This document shows positions 1-10,356 of a stretch of 64,000 nucleotides of DNA, piece after piece (the stretch's first letter is position 1; the number at the start of each line of letters is the position of its first letter). Below the pieces are notes generated by a model. The model saw only the letters and a list, made by a program, of their open reading frames with translations. It was not told where the DNA came from and did not search any database. Source of the stretch: Maritimibacter sp. DP1N21-5 (GTDB lineage Bacteria > Pseudomonadota > Alphaproteobacteria > Rhodobacterales > Rhodobacteraceae); assembly GCF_019218295.1 (NCBI RefSeq), contig NZ_JAHUZF010000004.1:372001-436000 (forward strand). The letters are read 5' to 3'. A program made the position numbers and the translations under genes.

Positions 1-887
1 ACCTTGCCTCGACCATCCTCATGGCTACCGACAAACGGGTGCTGGTTGCACCCGCGATGAACGTCAGGATGTGGGAACATCCCGCGACCCAGCGCAACGT
101 GACGACGCTTCTATCCGACGGCGTGATCTTCGCGGGGCCGACCGAAGGCGCCATGGCCTGCGGCGAATACGGCCCCGGACGCATGGTCGAACCCGACGAG
201 ATCGCCAACGACATCGCCGCGGCGCTGATGGAGGGGCCGCTCAAGGGCAAGCACGTCCTCGTCACCTCCGGCCCGACCCATGAGCCTATCGACCCGGTGC
301 GCTACATCGCGAACCGCTCCTCCGGCGCACAGGGCACCGCCATCGCGGCCGCTCTGGCCGGGCTTGGCGCGCGCGTGACCTTCGTCACCGGTCCCGCCGA
401 CGTGCCGCCGCCCAAAGGCGTGAAAGTCGTGAAGGTCCAGACCGCGCGCGAGATGCTCGACGCCACTCAGGCGGCGCTCCCCGCCGATGCCGCCGTCTTT
501 GCCGCTGCCGTGGCCGACTGGCGAGTGGCGTCGGAAGCGACGTCGAAGATCAAGAAGGACGGGAGTGGTAGTCTGCCGGTCCTGAATTTCGCCGAGAATC
601 CTGACATCCTCGCCACGGTGTCGCAGATGATCGAAGGCCGCCCGAGGCTCGTCGTGGGCTTCGCCGCTGAAACTGACGATGTGGAGGCCCACGCCACCGC
701 CAAGCGCAAGCGCAAGGGTTGCGACTGGATCGTCGCCAATGACGTCTCGCCCGCGACCGGGATCATGGGCGGAACCGAAAACGCGGTGACCTTGATTTCC
801 GAGGATGGCGCCGACGTCTGGCCGCGCATGGGCAAGGACGAGGTGGCACGCAAGCTGGCCGCCCGGATCGCCGAGGCGCTCGCATGA
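1..887 (+). CDS. coaBC: Bifunctional phosphopantothenoylcysteine decarboxylase / phosphopantothenate-cysteine ligase, 3' part
   Basis: CoaBC makes 4'-phosphopantetheine for coenzyme A in two steps: ligation of cysteine to phosphopantothenate, then decarboxylation. The gene is cut by the left edge; the frame is open from base 3, and the ATG at 21 is internal. The visible part starts in the flavoprotein (CoaC) domain, with the PAMN...MW motif and the ACGEYGPGR segment holding the catalytic cysteine. The CoaB ligase domain follows, with the SGPTHEPIDPVRYIAN nucleotide site and the SKIKK lysine cluster. The stop overlaps the start of dut by 4 bases (ATGA), so the two are probably co-translated; a coaBC-dut pair is common in alphaproteobacteria. 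Confidence 0.95.
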   Translation, partial: LASTILMATDKRVLVAPAMNVRMWEHPATQRNVTTLLSDGVIFAGPTEGAMACGEYGPGRMVEPDEIANDIAAALMEGPLKGKHVLVTSGPTHEPIDPVRYIANRSSGAQGTAIAAALAGLGARVTFVTGPADVPPPKGVKVVKVQTAREMLDATQAALPADAAVFAAAVADWRVASEATSKIKKDGSGSLPVLNFAENPDILATVSQMIEGRPRLVVGFAAETDDVEAHATAKRKRKGCDWIVANDVSPATGIMGGTENAVTLISEDGADVWPRMGKDEVARKLAARIAEALA

Positions 888-1351
888 CGCCCCGTGTTCT
901 AGTCGTCCGCGAAGACTGGGCCGACCCCGAGATCGCCTTGCCGTCCTACGAAACTACCGGCGCCGCCGGGGCCGATCTGCGCGCGAACTTGCCGTCGGGG
1001 GACCGGGCATCGGGGATCACGCTCGCCCCGCTCGAGCGCCGGATCATCCCGACCGGATTGCGTGTCGCCATTCCCGAGGGCTTCGAGATGCAGATCCGCC
1101 CGCGCTCCGGCCTCGCCTTCAAGCACGGGATCACACTGCCCAACACGCCCGGCACCATCGACAGCGATTATCGCGGGCCCTTGGGCGTGCTTCTGGTCAA
1201 TATCGGGACCGAGCCCTACACGCTCCATCACGGCGACCGCATCGCGCAGGCGGTGATCGCCCCGGTGGTGCAAGCGTCCTTCGCCATCGCCGAGAGCCTG
1301 GACGACACCGCGCGTGGCCACGGCGGTTTCGGCTCGACAGGCCGAAGCTAG
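884..1351 (+). CDS. dut: dUTP diphosphatase
   Basis: Trimeric dUTPase that hydrolyses dUTP to dUMP and pyrophosphate, keeping uracil out of DNA and feeding thymidylate synthesis. The 155-residue length is normal. Visible family motifs are RPRSGLAFKHG, the uracil-binding NTPGTIDSDYRG loop with the catalytic aspartate, and the C-terminal RGHGGFGSTG arm that closes on the phosphates. The ATG overlaps the coaBC stop by 4 bases. The MoeB-like gene starts 9 bases after its stop. Confidence 0.97.
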   Translation: MTPRVLVVREDWADPEIALPSYETTGAAGADLRANLPSGDRASGITLAPLERRIIPTGLRVAIPEGFEMQIRPRSGLAFKHGITLPNTPGTIDSDYRGPLGVLLVNIGTEPYTLHHGDRIAQAVIAPVVQASFAIAESLDDTARGHGGFGSTGRS

Positions 1352-1360
1352 GGGCGCGTC

Positions 1361-2404
1361 GTGATCTTCGTCCTTCTTGCCGTCGTCGCGATCTGGGGGA
1401 CCGGTCACCTGTTGTCGGTGCCCACCGGTCGCCGCTGGGTTATGATCTGGATATTGCTCGCCGCTGTGCTTCTCGCCCACGCAATCCTGCCGCCTGACAA
1501 TCCGCTCCCTCGGCTCTTCGGAGGCACTTTCGCGGGCTGGGCCACGCTCGCCGCCATCCTCATCGTGATCGCGGGATATAACCGGGGCCTTGGCGCCTTG
1601 CGCGCCCGCGTCAAACCCGCGCCGCAGGCAGAGCAGGGGCCGTTCTCGGACACCGAGCTCGACCGCTACGCCCGTCATATCGTGCTGCGCGAAGTCGGTG
1701 GTCCGGGGCAGAAGGCGCTTAAGGATGCCAGAGTTCTGGTCGTCGGGGCAGGGGGGCTTGGCTCGCCCGTGCTTCTCTATCTGGCGGCGGCCGGCGTGGG
1801 CACCATCGGCGTGATCGACGACGACACCGTCGACAACGCCAACCTGCAACGACAGGTCATCCACCGCGATCAGGACATCGGCACGCCCAAGGTCTTCTCC
1901 GCCGAAGCCGCCATGCGCGCGCAGAACCCGAATGTCGTGATCCGGCCCTACAATCGCCGCCTGACTCCGGATATCGCCACCGAAATGTTCGAAGACTATG
2001 ACCTGATCCTCGAAGGATCGGACAACTTCGAGACCCGCTATCTGGTGAACGCGACCGCTGCCGCCTTGCACAAACCTGTCATTGGCGCGGCGCTTACCCA
2101 GTGGGAAGGGCAGATCTCGCTCTGGTATCCGGCGTCCGGCGCGCCCTGTTACCAATGCGTCTTCCCCGAAGCTCCAGCCCCCGGACTTGCGCCCTCCTGT
2201 GCCGAGGCCGGCGTGATCGGACCGCTGCCCGGCGTGATGGGGTCGATGATGGCGGTCGAGGCGGTGAAGCATATCACCGGGGCGGGCGAAGGGCTTGGCG
2301 GTCGCCTGCTCATCTATGACGCGCTTTACGCCGACACACGGATTATCCGGGTGAAGCCGCGCGCCGATTGCCCCGTTTGCGGCGGCGCGCGGGACACGGT
2401 TTGA
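1361..2404 (+). CDS. Membrane-anchored HesA/MoeB/ThiF family adenylyltransferase
   Basis: The protein has 347 residues from a GTG start. It opens with two or three hydrophobic helices (about residues 1-75). An E1-like ThiF/MoeB domain follows: the GAGGLGSPV nucleotide loop, the DDDTVDNANLQRQ segment and SCAEAGVIGPLPG. Two Cys-x2-Cys pairs (CYQC and CPVC) look like the structural zinc site. The family adenylates the C-terminal glycine of small ubiquitin-like sulfur carriers such as MoaD and ThiS, so a role in molybdopterin or thiamine sulfur transfer is inferred. The membrane-bound N-terminus is unlike E. coli MoeB. Which carrier it serves cannot be told here. Confidence 0.85.
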   Translation: MIFVLLAVVAIWGTGHLLSVPTGRRWVMIWILLAAVLLAHAILPPDNPLPRLFGGTFAGWATLAAILIVIAGYNRGLGALRARVKPAPQAEQGPFSDTELDRYARHIVLREVGGPGQKALKDARVLVVGAGGLGSPVLLYLAAAGVGTIGVIDDDTVDNANLQRQVIHRDQDIGTPKVFSAEAAMRAQNPNVVIRPYNRRLTPDIATEMFEDYDLILEGSDNFETRYLVNATAAALHKPVIGAALTQWEGQISLWYPASGAPCYQCVFPEAPAPGLAPSCAEAGVIGPLPGVMGSMMAVEAVKHITGAGEGLGGRLLIYDALYADTRIIRVKPRADCPVCGGARDTV

Positions 2405-2461
2405 CCCGGGCACTGGACGCGGGCCGCCCGCGCCCCTAGCTCTGGTGCAAAGGAGACCTCC

Positions 2462-4498
2462 ATGACCGACACGACGAACCCGCTTCTCTCCGACTGGACC
2501 GGGCCCTTTGCCCTCGCGCCCTTCTCCGCGATCTCCGACGACGATTTCCCAGCCGCGCTTGAAACGGCACTGATCGAGGCGCGCGCCAATATCGCCGCGA
2601 TCACGGAGAACGAAGACAGCCCCACCTTCGAGAACACCATCGAGGCGCTGGAGCAGGCCGACGAAACCCTGTCCAAGGTGCTGGGCGTTTTCTACAACCT
2701 CGCCGGGGCCGATGCGAACGAGCGGCGCGAGGAACTGCAACGCGAGTTCTCCCCCAAGCTCGCCGCCTACTCGTCGGAAATCTCGATGAACGAGGCGCTC
2801 TTCGCCCGGATCGAAACGCTTTGGCAGGAACGCGACATGCTGCCGCTCGATGACGAGCAGGCGCGCGTGCTCATGCTCACCCGGCGCGGCTTCGTGCGAT
2901 CCGGGGCACTCCTGGAAGGCGACGACCGGAAGCGCTATGCCGAGATCATGCAGCGCCTCGCAACGCTCGGCACGGAGTTCACCCAGAACCTTCTGGCTGA
3001 CGAACGGTCGTGGTTCATGGAATTGGCCGAGGACGACCTCAAGGGCCTGCCCGATTTCCTGAAGGATGCGGCGCGTTCGGCTGGCGAGGACAAGGGCGCC
3101 GGCGGTCCGGTCGTCACGCTGTCGCGGTCCCTTATCACGCCGTTTCTGATGTTCCAGCCGAAGCGTGAGCTTCGTAAACGCGCATATGAGGCCTTTGTTT
3201 CGCGCGGGGCAAACGGCGGTAAGACCGACAACCGGGCCATCGCGGCCGAGACCCTGAAGCTGCGCGAGGAACGGGCCCGGCTCCTGGGCTACCCGAGCTT
3301 TGCCGCTTTCAAGCTCGAAACCGAAATGGCGGGCACGCCGGAGGCCGTGCGCGCGCTTCTCATGAACGTCTGGACCCCGGCGCGCGCCGCGGCCGAGGCT
3401 GACGCCAAGGTGCTCGAGGAGATGCTCCACGCCGACGGCCAGACCGGGCCGCTGGAACCCTGGGACTGGCATTACTATTCCGAGAAACGGCGGCAGGCCG
3501 AGCATTCGCTCGACGAGGGCGAGATCAAGCCCTACCTGCAGCTCGACCGGATGATCGAAGCGGCTTTCACCGTGGCCAACCGGCTCTTCGGCCTCAACTT
3601 CGCACCGCTTGACATCGAGACCTATCACCCCGACGTCAAAGCCTTCGAGGTCACGCGCAACGGCGAGCATATCGCGGTGTTCCTGGGTGACTACTTCGCG
3701 CGTGGCTCGAAACGCTCGGGGGCCTGGTGTTCGGCCATGCGCAGCCAGAAGAAGCTGGGCGGCGAGACCCGGCCCGTGGTCGTGAACGTCTGCAACTTCG
3801 TCAAACCAGAGGCGGGCAAACCGGCGCTTCTGTCTTGGGACGACACGCGCACGCTCTTCCACGAGTTCGGCCATGCGCTTCACCAGATGCTCTCCGACGT
3901 GACCTATGAAACGGTGTCCGGGACCTCGGTCGCCCGCGATTTCGTAGAGTTGCCCTCGCAGCTTTACGAACACTGGATGGAAGTGCCTGACGTGCTGGCC
4001 GAGTTCGCAACCCACGCCGGGACGGGCGAAGCGATGCCCGAGGACCTGCTCGCGCGGCTCATCGGCGCGGCCACCTATGACGCGGGCTTCAACACCGTGG
4101 AATACGTCGCCTCGGCGCTCGTGGACCTGGCCTTCCACGAAGGCCCCGCGCCCGCCGATCCGATGCAGAAACAGGCCGAGGTGCTCGAAGAGATCGGAAT
4201 GCCCCGCGCGATCCGCATGCGACACGCGACGCCGCATTTCGCCCATGTCTTCTCGGGCGACGGCTATTCCTCGGGCTACTACAGCTACATGTGGTCCGAG
4301 GTGATGGACGCCGACGCCTTCGAGGCCTTCCGCGAAACCGGCGACGCCTTCGACACGGACACGGCGCGCAAGCTCGAGGATCACATTCTCTCGCGGGGCG
4401 GGTCGGTGGACGCGGCCGAGCTTTACCTGCGATTCCGTGGCAAGATGCCCGACGTCGACGCCCTGCTCAAAGGACGCGGGCTGATCGCGGCGGAATGA
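2462..4498 (+). CDS. M3 family zinc oligopeptidase (oligopeptidase A / dipeptidyl carboxypeptidase type)
   Basis: Cytosolic thimet-type metallopeptidase of 678 residues, the family's usual size, expected to degrade short peptides including signal-peptide fragments. The HEFGHALHQ motif gives the two zinc histidines and catalytic glutamate. The third zinc ligand is probably the glutamate in the downstream FVELPSQLYEHW segment. There is no signal peptide. The ATG follows a GGAG-containing stretch. PrlC and Dcp cannot be separated by eye, so no symbol is given. It stands alone between the MoeB-like gene and mreB. Confidence 0.93.
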   Translation: MTDTTNPLLSDWTGPFALAPFSAISDDDFPAALETALIEARANIAAITENEDSPTFENTIEALEQADETLSKVLGVFYNLAGADANERREELQREFSPKLAAYSSEISMNEALFARIETLWQERDMLPLDDEQARVLMLTRRGFVRSGALLEGDDRKRYAEIMQRLATLGTEFTQNLLADERSWFMELAEDDLKGLPDFLKDAARSAGEDKGAGGPVVTLSRSLITPFLMFQPKRELRKRAYEAFVSRGANGGKTDNRAIAAETLKLREERARLLGYPSFAAFKLETEMAGTPEAVRALLMNVWTPARAAAEADAKVLEEMLHADGQTGPLEPWDWHYYSEKRRQAEHSLDEGEIKPYLQLDRMIEAAFTVANRLFGLNFAPLDIETYHPDVKAFEVTRNGEHIAVFLGDYFARGSKRSGAWCSAMRSQKKLGGETRPVVVNVCNFVKPEAGKPALLSWDDTRTLFHEFGHALHQMLSDVTYETVSGTSVARDFVELPSQLYEHWMEVPDVLAEFATHAGTGEAMPEDLLARLIGAATYDAGFNTVEYVASALVDLAFHEGPAPADPMQKQAEVLEEIGMPRAIRMRHATPHFAHVFSGDGYSSGYYSYMWSEVMDADAFEAFRETGDAFDTDTARKLEDHILSRGGSVDAAELYLRFRGKMPDVDALLKGRGLIAAE

Positions 4499-4561
4499 AG
4501 CGACGCAGGGGAACGGCGGAAGTTTTGCGCGATTTTGTGCTTACCTCGCGTGCCGCCCCCC

Positions 4562-4590
4562 TTTCACTGGCAGGCAAGCGCCAATATAAG
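4562..4590 (+). promoter_or_regulatory. Probable sigma-70 promoter of the mreB operon
   Basis: TTTCAC, 17 bases, TATAAG. It lies in the 174-base gap before mreB and predicts a leader of about 75 bases. The ihfB promoter in this window has the same -35 hexamer and spacing. Confidence 0.55.
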
Positions 4591-4642
4591 GCCCCGACCA
4601 CCCGGGCGAGTCTCGGGCGATGGGTATTGGGACCACGGGTAA

Positions 4643-5710
<1,068 letters not shown>

Positions 5711-5751
5711 GCACAGTCAAACTGGGCTGGCCCCATCCTGCGGGGGGAACC

Positions 5752-6738
5752 TTGGCACGTTCGAGGACACGCAACGAAGACTACGTTGGCCCGGTCAGGC
5801 GCATCCTGATCGGCCTGACTCTCTTCGTGCTATTTGCGATGTTCCTGCTGTGGCGCATCGACAGCCCGCGCGTGGAACGCTTCCGCGCGAACCTCGTGGA
5901 CAAGGTCGTGCCCAGCTTCGAATGGGCGCTGGTGCCGGTGTCGAAGGCGGCCGACATGGTTGAAGGCTTCCAGAGCTACGGACGGATCTATGACCAGAAC
6001 CAGGAACTGCGCCGCGAATTGCGCCAGATGCAGGCCTGGAAGGAAGCCGCGCTTCAGCTCGAACAGGAAAACGCCAAACTGCGCGACCTCAACAACGTGC
6101 GGATGGATGCGCGGCTCTCCTACGTGACGGGCGTCGTGCTGGCGGACTCGGGCTCGCCCTTCCGGCAATCGGTGCTTCTGAACGTGGGCGCGCGCGACGG
6201 GATCGTGGACGGCTGGGCCGCCATGGATGGGCTCGGGCTTGTCGGTCGCATCGCCGGTGTGGGCGAGCGGACCGCGCGGGTGATCCTTCTCACCGACTCC
6301 AACTCTTCGATCCCGGTGACGATCCAGCCCTCGGGTCAGACCGCGCTCCTCTCCGGCGATAACTCCGTCGCCCCGCCGCTTGAGTTCGTCGAGAACACCG
6401 ATCTCGTGCGTCCCGGTGACCGCGTGCTGTCCTCGGGCGACGGCGGCGTCTTTCCGGCGGGGCTTCTGGTGGGCGAAGTGGTGCAGGGCAAGGACCGCCG
6501 CCTGCGCGTGCGTCTTGCCGCCGACTACCAGCGGCTCGAATTCTTGCGCGTGCTGCGCTCGCACCCCGGCGAAGCGGTCACGGACACCGGTGCGCTTCTT
6601 GTCATGAACCCGGTGCTTGCCCCGGTGGCCGAGGGCATCCCGGCGGAATGCCTGGATCTGGCCCAGGGTGCGGAGCGGCCCGCCACCTGTCCGCCCGACA
6701 TCGACATGCCTGACCAAAGCGCGGAGGTGGGGCAATGA
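5752..6738 (+). CDS. mreC: Rod shape-determining protein MreC
   Basis: Inner-membrane protein with a periplasmic domain that links MreB/RodZ to PBP2. I take the TTG at 5752 as start: it follows a GGGGGG ribosome-binding run and gives an N-terminus (MARSRTRNEDYVGPVRR) like other rhodobacterial MreC proteins; an in-frame ATG farther upstream would overlap mreB. The protein has about 328 residues: one transmembrane helix near residues 20-40, a coiled coil at about 70-110 (QNQELRRELRQMQ), then the beta-rich MreC domain. The stop overlaps mreD by 4 bases. Confidence 0.93.
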   Translation: MARSRTRNEDYVGPVRRILIGLTLFVLFAMFLLWRIDSPRVERFRANLVDKVVPSFEWALVPVSKAADMVEGFQSYGRIYDQNQELRRELRQMQAWKEAALQLEQENAKLRDLNNVRMDARLSYVTGVVLADSGSPFRQSVLLNVGARDGIVDGWAAMDGLGLVGRIAGVGERTARVILLTDSNSSIPVTIQPSGQTALLSGDNSVAPPLEFVENTDLVRPGDRVLSSGDGGVFPAGLLVGEVVQGKDRRLRVRLAADYQRLEFLRVLRSHPGEAVTDTGALLVMNPVLAPVAEGIPAECLDLAQGAERPATCPPDIDMPDQSAEVGQ

Positions 6739-7274
6739 TCGACCCCTTCACGCTGCGCAGGTTTCTTTTCACGCTGCTCTTTCTGGGCATCTGCGCGGTG
6801 ATCATCTTCACCCGCATGCTGCCACTTCATTCTGGTGCAGCGAGTTTCCCGCCCCCGGACCTCATCCTGTGTTTCGCCTTTGCCTGGACAGTGCGCCGCC
6901 CGGACTATGTGCCGGTGCTTCTGGTTGCTGCCGTGCTCGTCGTGGCCGACATGCTATCGCTGGCCCCGCCCGGGCTCGCGCCGTTCCTCACCATCATCGG
7001 GCTCGAACAATTGCGCTCGCGGCAGGCGCTCCTGACGAAGCAGCCTTTCGTGGTCGAATGGGGCACCGTGGCCGTCATTTTCACCGCGATGATTCTTCTG
7101 GAGCGGGTGATCCTCGGGGTCTTCTTCGTGCCGCAGACCTCCTTCGGGCTGTCTGTCCTGTCCCTCGTGATGACGGTCGTTTTCTATCCCATCGCCGTGG
7201 GCGTCTCGATCCTTGGCTTCCGCATCGAAAAGGTGAAACCCGGGGACTACGATCAGGAGGCGCGCACGATATGA
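6735..7274 (+). CDS. mreD: Rod shape-determining protein MreD
   Basis: Small polytopic inner-membrane protein of the elongasome. Its 179 residues hold about five hydrophobic helices and little else, as usual for MreD. Sequence conservation is weak in this family, so the call rests on topology and on its place between mreC and mrdA. It overlaps both neighbours by 4 bases (ATGA), which implies translational coupling. Confidence 0.9.
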   Translation: MIDPFTLRRFLFTLLFLGICAVIIFTRMLPLHSGAASFPPPDLILCFAFAWTVRRPDYVPVLLVAAVLVVADMLSLAPPGLAPFLTIIGLEQLRSRQALLTKQPFVVEWGTVAVIFTAMILLERVILGVFFVPQTSFGLSVLSLVMTVVFYPIAVGVSILGFRIEKVKPGDYDQEARTI

Positions 7275-9214
7275 GACGCACCCCGGTCGATACAGAGAAG
7301 AGTCAAAAAAAGATCACCCGTCGCGGCCTTCTGCTGGGCGGCGCGCAGGTGGCCATGGCGGCCGTTCTGGTCGGTCGGATGCGCTTCATGCAGGTCGATC
7401 AGGCCGACGAATACCGCATGCTCGCCGACGAGAACCGCATCAACATGCGTCTGATCCCACCGGCGCGGGGGCTCGTCTTTGACCGCAAGGGCGTGCTGCT
7501 GGCCGGTAACGAACAGAACTACTCCATCGTTCTGGTGCGCGAGGATGCCGACGACCCGGAAGCGGTGCTCGACCGGCTGGCGAAACTCATCTGGCTGCCG
7601 CCCGAGGACCGGGCCAAGGCGCTCGAGGAAATGCGCCGCCGTTCGCCCTTCGTGCCGGTGACGGTCGCGGAACGGGTCAGCTGGGAGGATATCTCCGAGG
7701 TCGCCATCAACGCGCCTGCGCTACCGGGCATCTCCCCCGAGATGGGCCTGTCGCGGATCTACCCGCTCGGTGCGGACTTCGCCCATGTGGTGGGCTACGT
7801 GGGACCGGTGTCGGACTATGACCTGAGCCTGCTCGAAAACCCCGACCCGCTGCTTCAGATCCCGCGCTTCCAGATCGGCAAGACCGGGGTCGAGAACAAG
7901 CTCGAGGCGGAACTGCGCGGCTCGGCCGGCACCAAGCGGATCGAGGTGAATGCCGTGGGCCGGGTCATGCGCGAATTGAGCCGGGAAGAGGGCGAACCCG
8001 GCGCGAACGTGCAGTTGACCGTGAACCATGCGCTCCAGAACTTCGCCGAGGCGCGGCTCGCCGGCGAAAGTGCTGCCGCCGTGGTGATGGACACCCGCAA
8101 CGGCGACATCCTCGCCATCGCCTCCGCGCCCTCCTACGATCCGAATAAATTCGTGCGTGGGATTTCCTCGCGCGATTACAACGCGCTGCTCGAGGACCCC
8201 TATCGCCCGCTTGCCAACAAGACGGCGCAGGGCACCTATCCGCCGGGCTCCACCTTCAAGATGGTCACCGCGCTCGCCGCGCTCGAGGCCGGGGTGATCA
8301 GCCTGAACGAGACCGTGACCTGTCGCGGTTATCTCGAAGTGTCCAACCGCCGCTTCCACTGCTGGAGCCGGGGCGGCCATGGGCGTGTGGACCTCGTCCG
8401 TTCGCTCAAGGAAAGCTGCGACGTCTACTTCTACGAACTCGCCCAGCGGGTCGGGATCGACAATATCGCGGTCATGGCCAAGAAACTGGGTCTTGGCATC
8501 CGCCACGACCTGCCGCTCTCGGCGGTGGCCGAAGGACTCATTCCGACAAAGGCCTGGAAACAGGAAGTACGCGGCGCCGAATGGGTGGTTGGCGACTCGA
8601 TCAACGCCTCCATCGGGCAGGGCTTCGTGCTGACCTCGCCCCTGCAACTCGCCGTCATGTCGGCGCGCATCGCGTCCGGCAACGCGATCCTGCCGCGTCT
8701 CGTCCGATCCATCGACGGCGTCGAACAGCCGGTCTTCGGGGCCGAGCCGCTCGACATCGACCCTGACAACCTCGCGGCCGTCCGACAGGGCATGTACGAG
8801 GTCGTCAACGGCAATCGCGGCACCGCCGGCAGCAGCCGGATCGTCGCGGAAGGTCTCCAGATGGCCGGCAAGACCGGCACCTCGCAGGTGCGCAACATCA
8901 CCGCCGCCGAACGTGCGCGCGGTGTGACCCGCAACGAAGACCTGCCGTGGGAGCGGCGCGATCACGCGCTCTTCGTCGCCTACGCGCCGGCCCAGGCCCC
9001 CGAACTCGCCGTTTCCGTCGTGGTCGAGCACGGCATGGGCGGCTCTACTGCCGCTGCGCCGATCGCCCGCGACATCATGCTGGCCGCGCTCTACGACGAC
9101 ATCCCGCCGCTCGACGCCTATCCAAGCTCGCAGCGCGGCACGATCCGCTCCCGCTTCGAAGCAATGACCCTGCGCGAACCGCTCGCCCCCTCGGAAGGCC
9201 GGAGCCGCGCATGA
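7271..9214 (+). CDS. mrdA: Penicillin-binding protein 2 (elongation transpeptidase)
   Basis: Class B penicillin-binding protein that cross-links peptidoglycan during elongation. From the ATG overlapping mreD it has 647 residues. A short cytoplasmic start (MRRTPVDTEKSQKKITRRG) is followed by one membrane anchor and the dimerisation domain. The transpeptidase motifs are STFK with nucleophile Ser about 327, SCD near 382 and KTGT with Lys about 534. The frame is open well upstream, but those earlier ATGs lie inside mreC and mreD and are rejected. The stop overlaps rodA by 4 bases. Confidence 0.96.
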   Translation: MRRTPVDTEKSQKKITRRGLLLGGAQVAMAAVLVGRMRFMQVDQADEYRMLADENRINMRLIPPARGLVFDRKGVLLAGNEQNYSIVLVREDADDPEAVLDRLAKLIWLPPEDRAKALEEMRRRSPFVPVTVAERVSWEDISEVAINAPALPGISPEMGLSRIYPLGADFAHVVGYVGPVSDYDLSLLENPDPLLQIPRFQIGKTGVENKLEAELRGSAGTKRIEVNAVGRVMRELSREEGEPGANVQLTVNHALQNFAEARLAGESAAAVVMDTRNGDILAIASAPSYDPNKFVRGISSRDYNALLEDPYRPLANKTAQGTYPPGSTFKMVTALAALEAGVISLNETVTCRGYLEVSNRRFHCWSRGGHGRVDLVRSLKESCDVYFYELAQRVGIDNIAVMAKKLGLGIRHDLPLSAVAEGLIPTKAWKQEVRGAEWVVGDSINASIGQGFVLTSPLQLAVMSARIASGNAILPRLVRSIDGVEQPVFGAEPLDIDPDNLAAVRQGMYEVVNGNRGTAGSSRIVAEGLQMAGKTGTSQVRNITAAERARGVTRNEDLPWERRDHALFVAYAPAQAPELAVSVVVEHGMGGSTAAAPIARDIMLAALYDDIPPLDAYPSSQRGTIRSRFEAMTLREPLAPSEGRSRA

Positions 9215-10356
9215 GTTTCCTAGAATACAACGTCAAGTTCACGCCCACCGGCCTGTCCAAGGTGCTCTATATCAACTGGGTGCTGGTGCTGCTGATCTGT
9301 GCGGCGGCCAGTTTCGGGTTCCTCATGCTCTACTCGGTCGCGGGCGGGTCATGGACCCCTTGGGCCGAGCCCCAGATGAAGCGTTTCGGCGTCTCGCTGG
9401 TCCTCATGTTCTTCGTCGCGATGGTGCCGATCTGGTTCTGGCGCAACCTCTCGGCGATGGCCTTCCTCGTTTCGGTCGTGCTTCTCATCGCGGTGGAGTT
9501 CTTCGGCGAGGTCGGGATGGGCGCGCAGCGCTGGATCGACCTGGGCCCCTTGCGCCTTCAGCCGTCCGAGCTGACCAAGATCACCCTCGTGATGGTGCTC
9601 GCCGCCTATTACGACTGGCTCGACGTCGACAAGGTCTCGCGCCCGCTCTGGGTGCTGATCCCGGTGGTCATGATCCTGTTTCCGACCTATCTCACCCTGC
9701 GCCAGCCCGATCTCGGCACCGCGATCCTGCTCATGGGGGGCGGGGCCGTTCTCATGTTCCTCGCAGGCGTCCATATCCTTTATTTCATCGTCGTGGGCGG
9801 GGCGGGCGTGGGCCTTGTCGCCGCTGTCTTTTCGTCGCGCGGAACCCCCTGGCAGCTTCTGCAGGACTACCAGTATCGCCGCATCGACACCTTCCTCGAC
9901 CCTTCGTCCGACCCGCTTGGCGCGGGCTATCATATCACCCAGTCGAAGATCGCGCTGGGCTCCGGCGGCTGGTCCGGGCGCGGGTTCATGCAGGGCACGC
10001 AGTCCCGGCTGAACTTCCTGCCCGAGAAACACACCGACTTCATCTTCACCACGTTGGCCGAGGAATTCGGCTTTATCGGCGCGGTGTCGCTCCTGGCCGT
10101 CTATCTGGCCATCATCATCTTCTGCATCGTCTCCGCCGTGCGCAATTCCGACCGCTACGGTTCGCTCCTGACGCTTGGCATCGCGACGACCTTCTTTTTC
10201 TTCTTCGCGGTCAACATGTCGATGGTTATGGGCCTTGCCCCGGTCGTCGGTGTGCCCTTGCCGCTGGTAAGCTATGGTGGCTCGGCCATGATGATCCTCC
10301 TGATCGGCTTCGGCCTCGTCCAGTCGGCCCACGTCCACCGCCCGCGCCAGAAGTGA
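9211..10356 (+). CDS. rodA: Peptidoglycan glycosyltransferase RodA
   Basis: SEDS-family polytopic membrane protein that polymerises lipid II glycans with PBP2. It has 381 residues from the ATG overlapping mrdA, with about ten hydrophobic helices. SEDS hallmarks visible include RWIDLGPLRLQPSELTK, RQPDLGTAI, the GWSGRGFMQGTQ loop and PEKHTDFIFTTLAEEFGF. It is the last member of the mre/mrd cluster. Its stop overlaps the start of the next gene by one base. Confidence 0.97.
   Translation: MSFLEYNVKFTPTGLSKVLYINWVLVLLICAAASFGFLMLYSVAGGSWTPWAEPQMKRFGVSLVLMFFVAMVPIWFWRNLSAMAFLVSVVLLIAVEFFGEVGMGAQRWIDLGPLRLQPSELTKITLVMVLAAYYDWLDVDKVSRPLWVLIPVVMILFPTYLTLRQPDLGTAILLMGGGAVLMFLAGVHILYFIVVGGAGVGLVAAVFSSRGTPWQLLQDYQYRRIDTFLDPSSDPLGAGYHITQSKIALGSGGWSGRGFMQGTQSRLNFLPEKHTDFIFTTLAEEFGFIGAVSLLAVYLAIIIFCIVSAVRNSDRYGSLLTLGIATTFFFFFAVNMSMVMGLAPVVGVPLPLVSYGGSAMMILLIGFGLVQSAHVHRPRQK

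Noticed and set aside
899..4384. A very long open frame (1161 codons) on the minus strand opposite dut, the MoeB-like gene and the M3 peptidase.
   Set aside because: It is antisense to three well-supported genes and has His/Arg/Gly-rich composition typical of the reverse frame of high-GC coding DNA, with no recognisable domain.
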